The notes under the pieces are model-generated. The model had not been told where the DNA came from. It saw nothing but the letters and a program-made list of their open reading frames with translations, and searched no databases. A stretch of DNA of 64,000 bases from Lucinisca nassula (taxonomy: Eukaryota > Mollusca > Bivalvia > Lucinida > Lucinidae), in contig CAUZLF010000259.1 in NCBI GenBank assembly GCA_963580285.1, positions 372,001 to 436,000 on the forward strand, given 5' to 3'. Numbering within the stretch: the first letter of the stretch is position 1; each line of letters begins with the position of its first letter. Shown here piece after piece: positions 36,001-48,000 of this stretch. Made by a program: the position numbers and the translations under genes.

Positions 36001-39000
36001 ACCTCAATGTCGGTTAAAAGTCCCACAAAATTGGAAGCAACATCTCCAAAATGACCTATACAGTGATGACAGGGATATTAAACCTCAAATCAAACAAACA
36101 AACAAAACACTAGTGTGATGAAACAAAGTTATGATGCATGAGGTCATGGTACAGTATCTGTGAAAAGGTACTGTTTACTTATACAAAGTGAGGTTCTTGG
36201 TAGAAAATACATATACATATATACAGAGCAATTTTGGGGGGTCATATGTTGAAGACAATCTTAAAATCATGTTCCAAACTTGGTTAGTAATTTCAATCTT
36301 GTCAGCCTCGATAGCGCAGAGGTTAGCGCGTTCGACTCATAATCGAGAGGTTGTGCGTTCGAATCCGCCACCGGTATCGAGGTGTGTCCTTGGGCAAGAC
36401 ACGTAATGACACTGCCCCACTCCACCCAGGTGTAAATGGGTAGCAGTGGTCTTAAAGCCACTGCCTCTCTCTCGCGCGCGCGTGAAAACACCCGGAATGA
36501 GTGTTCGAGAGCGATTCAATAAGCTTAAAGCTTTCATCGCAATCGAACTAAAATAAATTAGTATAAACTAATCTTTAGCTTGCCAAGGCTCACGAAAGAG
36601 ACAATATAAAACTCTTTTAACCATTAAGATGCTAAGAAAAACTGAAAAAAAAAACTGCATGTGAAATGCTGTCTACTCGTATGTCATCTGCGTGCATCTT
36701 CTTGCAAACATTTTTAAAAATGTTAAAATGTTTTGCATACAGGCAAGCAGTGTGGACCCAGGTCATACTGCGCATCCACACAGTTTGCAACAATGACTTC
36801 TAACGTAACCTGTGGACAACAAAGCAGATGACAACTGTTCTGCATGCATTTTTCATGTTTTTGCATACAGGCAAACAAAGTGCACCCTGATCAGACTGCT
36901 CTTGGACCAAACTGTTTGCAACAATGACTTATAAAGTAACCAGCAGACAACAAAGCAGATGACAATTGTTGTGATTCAAGTCTTAAAGACTAATAAATAT
37001 AAGAAATGGACCTCTTATAAGATTCCCTATCATTACAATAACACACCCGTGCGACTTAGTATATATTTTCACATCCCCAAAATGGCTACGTTTCTGATGA
37101 AAATCTTTGATATTTTACTTATTTTTACTGCAAATATAGGTTGTGGGTACTCGTTAGAACCGCCTCAATGAGGCGGTTCTAACGAGTACCCACAACCTAT
37201 GTCTTGGAACAGGAATAAGTGAAATAATGTTTACCCCCATAAACCCCAGTTTTCTTTATATAAAGAGGGGTTTAGTGGGGTGTTCATTTCACGGACTTGT
37301 TCAAGTGATGACATGTATAGTACATTTGATTACCTCTAGCAGCAACTCTGAATTCTGCATATGCTTCCCTTGCTTCTTTGGCACTGAAACACATGAAAAA
37401 TGATGATATCATTATGATGAAATTAACCCTTGTCCTGCTGAGCCGGGCAGGATATGTCTTATCTTTCAAACAATGTAGATCCAGATCAGATGGCTTCGGA
37501 AGAAGCCATCTGATCTGGATCTTCATTGTTTGTTATTCAGTTTAAGAATTTCTTGCCATGATTTTGCATCAAGAAATCTGACTGGCTGATAATCAGTTGT
37601 AGGTGTGGCATATTTAAATATTCAGCAGGTCAAGGGTTAAATCAATTTTACTGGGGCCCATGTCAGTACTCTGTCTATAATTACCTCCAACTTCAGATAC
37701 CTACATATTGTGTTAATCCTTAAAAGCTCTGTGGTGCAGGGGTAAAAAAATTGACGCGAGATCAAGAGGTAGTGAGTTTGATTCCCATGAGCACCAATTA
37801 TTGTTCCTTTGAGCATGACACATTATCCTCATTGCTGAGTAATGCTCAGTACTGGTTTTCAGCTGAAAACATCTGCCAGGAATGCTCACAAGCGTGTACG
37901 ACCGTATATGCTGAGAGACACCGACAGAGAGAGAGACAGAGATCACAACTCAAGATGACATTTTCAAATAGTTCCCTCATTTCAGAGAAAACAAGACTTG
38001 CATTTTGGCATTTCATCCTAATTGTGGGCTCCGACCAACTGGGCTTGAAAAAATACATTGAGCTGAATAATGCTTTCACTCACAGCTGAAACTGACCCCA
38101 CACAAGTACAGGTGAACCGCTAAGATGGTCTAAACTTGCCCAGGCAAAATGGTGTGAGTCAGGCTGTCCCTACATATAAACCATTTTGGTTTGTTTGGGT
38201 GGCAGGGCTTCAGATGTCATTTCATCTCAATGTCGGGTGAAAGGCCCACAAAATTGGAAGCAATGTCTCCAAAATGATCTAAATAGTGTTGACAGGGATG
38301 TAAAACCTCATTTCAAGCAAATTCATCCACAGGTGAATCACTCTTGGCTGAACAATGTTTATTCTAACCCTCAAGGAGCAAAAGAAGTCTAGAGAAGATG
38401 ACAATCTAATTTGTTTATTACTTTTAAAAGAAAAAGCTTGACATTTCATGTGAATCATCTGCTCAGTCTGTTCTCTTCTTCTGTTTGTCAGATAAATCAA
38501 ATCTTGACATTTCATGTGAATCATCTGCTGAGTCTGTTCTCTTCTTCTGTTTGTCAGATAAATCAAATCTTGACATTTCATGTGAATCATCTGCTGAGTC
38601 TGTTCTCTTCTTCTGTTTGTCAGATAAATCAAATCTTAACATTTCATGTGAATCATCTGCTGAGTCTGTTCTCTTCTTCTGTTTGTCAGATACATCAAAT
38701 CTTGACATTTCATGTGAATCATCTGCTGTCAGATAAATCAAATCTTGACATTTCATGTGAATCATCTGCTCAGCACATGTGAATCATCTGCTGAGCAGAT
38801 GATTCACATGAAATGTCAAGATTTGATTTATTCTCAGCAGATGATTCACATGAAATGTCAAGATTTGATTTATGCTCAGCAGATGATTCACATGAAATGT
38901 CAAGATTTGATTTATTCTCAGCAGATGATTCACATGAAATGTCAAGATTTGAATTATTCTCAGCAGATGATTCACATGAAATGTCAAGATTTGATTTATG

Positions 39001-42000
39001 CTCAGCAGATGATTCACATGAAATGTCAAGATTTGATTTATTCTCAGCAGATGATTCACATGAAATGTCAAGATTTGATTTATTCTCAGCAGATGATTCA
39101 CATGAAATGTCAAGATTTGATTTATTCTCAGCAGATGATTCACATGTCAAGATTTGATTTATGCTCAGCAGATGATTCACATGAAATGTCAAGATTTGAT
39201 TTATGCTCAGCAGATGATTCACATGAAATGTCAAGATTTGATTTATGCTCAGCAGATGATTCACATGAAATGTCAAAATTTAATTTTGCTCAGCAGATGA
39301 TTCACATGAAATGTCAAGATTTGATTTATGCTCAGCAGATGATTCACATGAAATTTCATGATTTGATTTATGCTCAGCAGATGATTCACATGAAATGTCA
39401 AGCTTTGTTTTATCTGACAAACAGAAGAAGAATACAGAATCTCTTCTTAAATTTTGTTTGACACTTGAAGGGTTATCATGTAATATAAACACAGAAAAGT
39501 GGGCTTGACATTACAATGGCATTTTTTAAAAAAAAAAGACTGTTTACCATTAAAACACCCACGAATGTAGAACAGACAACATTATATTTTTAATCATTTC
39601 TCAAAGAAAGTATGGCTGGACATTTCATGTGCCCAGTAGAGGATTCACACGTAATGTCAAGCTTTGTTTTATCTGACAAAAGGTAGAAGAATTCAGACTA
39701 TCTTCATAAATTTTGCTTGACACTTTTTGCCTGACACACATAATAAATACTAAAAGTGGGATTGACATGTTAACCCTTAAAACACCACAGAAGTTCCAGA
39801 ACAGACATTCTATTCTTTATCACTTTTAAAGAAAGTATGGCTAGACATTCCATGTGTCCAGCAGATGATTCACATGTAAAGTCAAGTCCTACTCTAAAGT
39901 CACAAAAAATATCCATCAGAAGAGATGGCATATTCCATGACTAAAAGCCAATATGGTGTTTAGAAGATTCTACATATGCAAAAAGTGCATAAGAAATAAA
40001 AGACACCAGTTCGTTCAATTTGAGGTTTAACATCCCCGTCAACAGTGAATAGGTCATTTTGGAGACTTTGCTTCCAATTTTGTGGGAGTTTTACCCAACA
40101 CTGAGATGAAATGACATCTCAAGCCCTGCCGTCCAATGAAACTAATAGGGTTTATTTGCATGAACGGTCCAACTCCCACCACTTTCCCTGGGCATGCTTA
40201 GAACCGCTAAGTGGTTTATCAGTACTAATGTGCGGTTTGTTTCAGCTCTGCATGGAAGCATCATGCAGCCCATTTATTTCTTCAAGCCCCAATGGGCGGG
40301 GGCAGCTAAATAAAAGACACCAGCTTATCCTCAAGTACATTTCTGCAAAGTATCAGCATGACATCTAAATAAAGTGGTGTTTATTAGGGTCTTCATGACC
40401 AAGTTATATTGTGGACTTCTTCCAAACACAATGGTGTTTAAGAATCTTATATGGGTTTGAGGGGCGGATGGAAAAATCCGTCCAGAGGGTCACTGTCTGG
40501 CATCACGAGGCTTGCAGACACCCCTCACACCTATATAGGATTCTTTTTCTCGCATACCTTCCATTTCTTAATGCAGATTTTTAATGTTGCAGTGAATTCA
40601 GTTACCGACATCCGCCATATTGTGATGACACTACAGGAATGTTTAGTGACGTCACGTAACATGCTGTGATGTCAACCATAAAGGCGGCGCATATAAGGTC
40701 GTATTCAACCAGTGCTTTATCAAACACGTGAGAATATTCCATTTCGGGTAAGAACAGGGTTAGAACAGAATTTCTATCCCAAGCTAAAACTTTGGATTTC
40801 CTTATCTGGTGTGCAAGAAATTTCTATCTTAGATCATCGATATACAAAGTACAGGAAGATAGAATGGTATAGAAGTTATGGCAATCAAGTGTTAGAGAGG
40901 TATGCTCAGTAAAACACAGAAACTACGAGTGCAGAGGATCCTCGCTATAATGACAGTATTTGTTCCTGAACAACCAGCCGCTACAGCAAATGTGCCCCTA
41001 TAAAGAATTCCAGTAAGGAGTAGAATAAGAGCTAAGAAAGGACTCTTCCCTTAATTACTCCAAGAAACAAATGTTGTAGAGATTTGTCAGAATCGCCTTG
41101 GTGAGGCAATTCTAACAAATATACAAAACATTTGTTTTTTTAACATATGTTGTGTAGATTTGTTAGAATCGCAGAGGTGATTCTAACAAATATCCACAAC
41201 ATTTGTTTTTTGGACTAAGCAGTTCTAACAAATGTTCTCAACATATGTTTCTTGGATTATTTGATAATTACAATAATGCTCGAATATCTCCACTAATCAG
41301 GCTCATCTTGGGCTAAGGATTCGTTCCATTGATATTGTCGTTAAAGCGAGTTTTGTCGTTATATCGAATGTCCGTATAAATGGGATTGACTGTAATTGTA
41401 AAACTTACAATTTTTCCAGCGTGTCATCTTGTTTACTCTTGGCAAATGGACTTCTCTGTAACTCTACAATCTTTGTCTGTACGACTGATGCTTTCCGCTC
41501 TAAATCGGTAACTTTAGCTGCCTGTGTAAGTATAGCCATTGATATACATGTATAGTGAAACTTTGATGGCTTAACCCTTATCTTGCTGTTCACGACAACC
41601 CTTATCTTTGCAAACAGTGTAGATCCAGATCAGATGGCTTCTGAAGAAGCCATCTGATCAGGATCTACACTGTTTGACATTCAATTTAGGAATTTGTAGA
41701 AATAAATTACATCACATAATCTGATTGGTTCAAAGTCAGAAATAGGTGTGGCTAATCTGAATATTCAGCAAGAGAAGGGTTAAACACATCAAGTACATGA
41801 AATTAACACCCCCGTAAACCCCATTTTAAAGAAGAAAAGAGGGGTTACAGAGGTGCACATTAATTTTCATACTTTTGCTCCAAAACTTAGGTTGTGGATA
41901 CTTGTTAGAACCGCCTCAATGAGGTGGTTCTAATGAGCACCTACCACCTATGTTTTAAGTATAAATAAGAATAATATCACAAATTTTTATCAGAAAATTC

Positions 42001-45000
42001 AACATTTCAAGGATATGAAAGAATGTACTGCATTACATGGAAGTGTTATCTTACTGATCTTCTGGGGACCATGAAAATTTGTTCAATAACAGGGGGTATA
42101 AGTTTGAGCCATTGAGGGCAATTCATTAACCAATGTCGGGAGGCATTATGCTTATTTATCATATGACGTCGCGTCTGAGAATGTAATAACGCCATGTAAT
42201 ATTTTCGATAATCCACTAGTGGATTAAATATGCAAATTAGCTAAAAACGTCCCGTAACGTTACATGTACGACGTCCTTAACGACGTCGTGTTTACTAACG
42301 GCGGAATATTGACATTTTTGTAAACAATCGTGAATAAAATGCGTTTTAATGTCATATGATAAATAGAATCTTGCATTCGTGCTCATGTATTATTGAATTT
42401 ATTAAACTCGTTGAGGAAAAGGGATAAAATGCTCGGCAAAGCCTCGCATTTTATCCCTTTACCTCAACTCGTTTAATAAATTCAATAATACAATAAAAGT
42501 ATGCTAAGTGTACTCATTAGAATTGTCTTATTAAGGAGATTCTAATGTGTACACAAAACACCTTTTCATAATGCAATATCTTCCTAAATTATAACAAACT
42601 GTGCCTTATCAGCAATTACGGGAAGGGAAGCACTACATAGAGACGCAAAAATGAGTTCAAATCAGCGATAGTAATCATGTCATTGGTGTTCCAGCAATCA
42701 ATGTTTCACTGTATAACGGTCATTCTAATGCACTTGCGTATATAATGCTACGTCTGATTGGATAATGTCAAAATTAAGGACAGCATAATCAATGGTATTC
42801 TGTCAGAAATCATCATCATTTAACGTCACTTTTCATTGGTTAGTATTTGTTTTTCGCGGCTCAATGGACTTCCCATTTTGGGCAAAGAGAGCAATTTTGA
42901 AACAAAACAAGTGAATAAGTGCATTAGAATGGGGAAAACTGTATTGAAGATTGTCATTAGGTAGGTAAATTTTTGTTTTTACAGTCACAAATTCTGTTTT
43001 ATGGCACTGCTCATGTGTCGTCGTAAAACAAAATTTCAAACTGTAAAACCATCGATTTACCTCCCGAAATGAACATTATGAATACAGTTAAGTCACAACC
43101 ATAAGTAAAATAGTCCCTTCAGACGTGTACCCAGTGAAAATCAGCCTGTCTTTGCAATGTACTATGTGATTGCATTCATGCAGTCTGATCACGGTCTTTA
43201 CTGTTTATTACCATATTAACCTAAATTTTCAGACATAAAAAGATCATAAAAATAAGCCTGAGAAAATAGTATAGACCTAGATCAGACTGCTGGAGCAGTC
43301 TGATAAGGGTCTATACTGTTTGCCAATTAGCAAAATTATTTGCCATCAAAATATATGCTTAACAGTCTGTGATACCAAAAGGCCCATTAACCTATTGTCT
43401 ACCGGAAACCCCAAAACGGGTGGTTGGCAAACAGTGCAGACCAAGATCAGAATGTGGCATCTGACAAGGGTCTACACTGTTTGCAAAATTTCTAAATACA
43501 TTTTGAAGGGAACACAACCTGACACTCTTGTTAGTGAGAGTGTATGTCCAAAAAGACAATTTATGCTTGATGGGCTTATCCCTTTAGATGCCAATCACAA
43601 CAATTGTTTTCTGCCATGTTGTCTGCTGGTTACTTTAAAAGCCATTGTTGCAAACAGTATGACCCAGATCTGGGTCCACATTGTTTGCCTGTATGAAAAA
43701 ACAAGAGAGCCATGATCGCCCTGGGTCACTCAACTGATCCAGAGGGTAACAAGTGGGCCCCTGGGAGAGCCATTATTGACCCCATGGCTATAATTTGCAT
43801 AATCTTGGTAGTGGTCTAAAAGGTGAAACTTCATACCAAATATCAAAGAACAGAGCCTTCTAGTTTCAGACAAGAAGATTTTTAAAGGTTTTCCTTATAT
43901 AAGTCTAAATAAAACCTGCGGGTCCCGGGGCATGGCCATTTTTGGCCCCAGGGCTATAATTTGAACAATCTTGGTAGACATCCACAATACAAAACTTCAT
44001 ACCAAATATCAAAAACCTTGACCTTCTGATTTCAGACAAGAAGATTTTCAAAGGTTTTCCCAATATAAGTCTATGAAAAACAAGTGGGCTCGGAGGTTGG
44101 CCCATTTTTGGCCCCAGGGCACTAATTTGAACAATTTTGGTAGAGGTCCACTACATGAAACTTCATACCAAATATCAAAGACCTTCTGGTTTCAGACAAG
44201 AAGATTTTCAAAGGGTTTCCCTACAAAAGTCTATGTAAAACCAGTGAGCACCGGGATGGGCCCATTTTTGAGCTCAGGGCTATAATTGGAACAATCTTGG
44301 TAGAGGTCTACTGGACAAAGCTTCATATCAAATATCAAAGACCTGAGCCTTCAGGATTCAGACAAGAAGATTTTTAAATGATTTCCCTATATAAGTCTAT
44401 GTAAAACCAGTGGGCCCCAGGACGGACACATTTTTGGCCCCAGGGCTATAAAAAAGTGATCAATCTTGGTCAAGGTCCACTAGACAAAGCTTCATACCAA
44501 ATATCAAAGAACTGAGCCTTCTGGTTTCTGACAAGAAGATTTATATAGATTTTCCCTATACGAGTCAATGTAAAACCAGTGGGCCCCATAGAAGGGGGCA
44601 TTTTTGGCCCCAGGGCTATAATTTGAATAATCTTGATAGATCTCCACTAGACGAAGCTTAATACCAAATATCAAAGACCTGAACCTTCTGGTTTCAGACA
44701 AGAAGATTTTTATAGATTTTCCCTATATAAGTCAATGTTAAACCAAAGGACCCGGTGTGGGGGCTGTTTTGACCCAAGGGCTATAATTTCAACAACCTTG
44801 GCAAAGGTCCACTAGATGAAGCTACACACCAAATATCAAAGACCTGGGCCTTGCAGTTTCAGAGAAGAAGATTTTTAAAGATATTCCCTACATAAGCCTA
44901 TGTAAAACCAAAGGGTACCAGGGCGGGGGCATCTTTGGCCCTAGGGCTATGATTTAAACAATCTTGATAGAGGTCCACTAGATGAAGCTTCACACCAAAT

Positions 45001-48000
45001 ATCAAAGACCCGGTGATTTTCCCTATATAAGCCTATGTAAAACCAAAGGGCCCCGGGACGGGGGCATTTTTTGCCCCAGCACTATAATTTGAACAATCTT
45101 GGTAGGGGTCCACTAGATGAAGCTTCATACGAAATATCAAAGTCCTGGGCCTTGTGGTTTCAGAGAAGAAGATTTATAAAGATTTTTTCTATATAAGTCT
45201 ATGTAAAACCAAAGGGCCCCGGGCGGGGGCATTTTTAGCCCCAGGGCTATAATTTGAACAATCTTGGTAGAGGTCCACTAGATGAAGCTTCATACTAAAT
45301 ATCAAAGACCTAGGCCTTGCAGTTTCAGAGAAGAAGATTTTTAAAGGTTTTCCCTATATAAGACTATGTAAAACTGGTGGGCTCCGGCAAGGGGGCATTT
45401 TTGGTCCCAGGGACCATCTCAGGATCATTCCTGTGAAGTTTGATCAAAATCCGATCAGTGGTTTTGGAAGAGATCTCGTTTGAAGAAATTGTTTACGGAC
45501 GAACGAACGCACGCACGACGGATGACGGACAAAAAGTGATCCCAAAAGCTTACCTCGTCACTACGTGATAGTGAGCTAAAAAATGTTTGAACAGTTTGTA
45601 AGAATATTCAGCAGACGACAAAAACAGACATAATTTTTCTTGGAATCTTAAGGGTTACCATACAACTGCAGAATTAACAGTAATTAACTCTTCACCCTTA
45701 ACACTTTAGATGCCGAGAAAAACTACATCTGAAAATGTCGTCTGCTTATCTGCTGAATCTTCTAGCAAACGTTTTTAAAAAAAATTTTGCATACAGGCAA
45801 ACAGTGTGGGCCCAGATCAGACTGTTCTTACAGGAGAATTCTGATCTGGGCTCACACTGTTTGTAAAAAAGAACTTTTTAAGTAACCCGAAGACGACAAA
45901 GCAGACGACAATTGTTGTGAGATTTCAAATGCCATTAGCACATTTTTTGTGAAGTAGATAAAATAAGATTTTTGAAAATAATTTGAGAATAAACAGAGGA
46001 CACAAAGAATATACAATGCTGGATGTATCACTTTGGCATGAGGTACGGGGGCAAATGTCCCTTTCTGAAATAAGCACTGGGGGCAAATGTCCACCTGCAA
46101 AATAAGCAGTGGGGGGCAGACGCCATACAAAAACAAGAGCCCCATGGGCCACCACGCTCACCAGAGATCATGTACAGGCAAGGTGCCCATCTTGGTCATA
46201 TGACAACAATACCACAAATAATGTTTAATTGCCTCACCCCCATAGAGACTTTTTATGTAATTTGGTTTCAATCAGCACAGCTCTTTTGCTTGAGAAGAAG
46301 ATAAAAATACTGAATCTGAGCCATCAAAAACAAAGGTCAGTAATGACCTTTCCCTTTGGAATTAATAAACTTCCATTCAGCTAACTGCAAATATCATTTT
46401 TGATATCACATGCCTCACCCCCATAGAGACTTTTTATGTAATTTGGTTTCAATCAGCACAGCTCTTTTGCTTGAGAAGAAGATAAAAATACTGAATCTGA
46501 GCCATCAAAAACAAAGGTCAGTAATGACCTTTCCCTTTGGAATTAATAAACTTCCATTCAGCTAACTGCAAATATCATTTTTGATATCACAGCCTACCAG
46601 GCAATCAGAAATATCCACTTCTTTGCCATTTTTCCATACAAATGTCTAAGTGACCAAATTTGACCTTGACATAAAACAGGTCAAGGTCAACCAAAGGCCA
46701 TTTTTCCATACAAATGCCTTAGTGACCAAATTTGACCTTGATGTAAAACAGGTCGAGGTCAACCGAAGGTCATCATTTGAACAAACTTGGTAGGGCCAGA
46801 GTCCCCGATGCTGCATACCAAGTTTCAAGATCATGGGCCATTTGGTTCTTAAGAAGAAGGTTTTTAAAGTTTTTTACCATATATGGGCATGACGGCCATA
46901 TTGGTCTTGTGACCCAGTCCTCCCGAACAAACTTTCGTTCCCTCATTCCATAGAGGCTCGACATGTAATTTGGTTTCGATTGGCCAAGTAGTTTAAGTGA
47001 AGAAGAAAATAATAAAAATACTGAATCTGAGGCGTCCTGAACAAAGGTCGGTAAATGACCTTGACCTTTGGAACTGATAAACTTCCATTCAGCTGATTGT
47101 AAATACCATTTCCGATGCCACTAGCTAATATACAATCAGAAAAAATCCACTGTTTTGCCATTTTTCCATACAAATGCCTTAGTGACCAAATTTGACCTTG
47201 ATGTAAAACAGGTCGAGGTCAACCGAAGGTCATCATTTTAACAAACTTGGTAGGGCCAGAGTCCCTGATGCTGCATACCAAGTTTCAAGATCATCGGCCA
47301 TTCGGTTCTTCAGAAGAACATTTTTAAAGTTTTTTACCATATATGGGCATGACGGCCATATTGGTCTTGTGACCCAGTCCTCCCGAACAAACTTTCGTTC
47401 CCTCATTCCATAGAGGCTCCACATGTTATTTGGTTTCAATTGGCCAAGTAGTTTAAGTGAAGAAGAAGATAAAAATACTGAATCTGAGGCGTCCTGAACA
47501 AAGGTTGGTAAATGACCTTGACCATTGGAACTCATAAACTTCCATTCAGCTTATTGTAAATACCATTTCCGATGCCACTAGCTAATATGCTAATATACAA
47601 TCAGAAAAATCCACTGTTTTGCCATTTTTACATACAAATGTCTAAGTGACCAAATTCGACCTTGACGTAAAACAGGTCAAGGTCAACCAAAGGTCATCAT
47701 TTGAACAAACTTGGTAGGGCCAGAGTCCCTGATGCTGCATACCAAGTTTCAAGATCATCGGCTATTCGGTTCTTAAGAAGAAGATTTTTAAAGGTTTTTA
47801 CCATATATTGGCATGGCGGCCATATTGGTCATGTGACCCAGTCCTCCCGAACAAACTTTCGTTCCCCCTTCCCATAGAGGCTCCACATGTAATTTGGTTT
47901 CAATTGGCCTAGCAGTTTCTGAGGAGAAGTCATTTGAAAATGTTGACGCAGACGCGGACGTGGACGCGGACGACGGATCACTGCCTATACTATAAGCCTT

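Noticed and set aside
36302..36375. tRNA-Met gene
   Set aside because: Boxes A and B are present but the acceptor stem does not pair and a SINE body follows.
38437..39420. Possible CRISPR array
   Set aside because: The repeats are contiguous without unique spacers, and the setting is an animal genome.
38745..39461. 238-codon open frame with 14-residue repeats
   Set aside because: It is a translation of a 42-bp satellite; other frames and the opposite strand are equally open, and no start, splice or homology support exists.
46646..47535. Minus frames with SSLYGMRERKFVREDWVTRP in two places
   Set aside because: Both are satellite units of the HINE at 46133-48017 read in the same frame; duplication explains the shared peptide.
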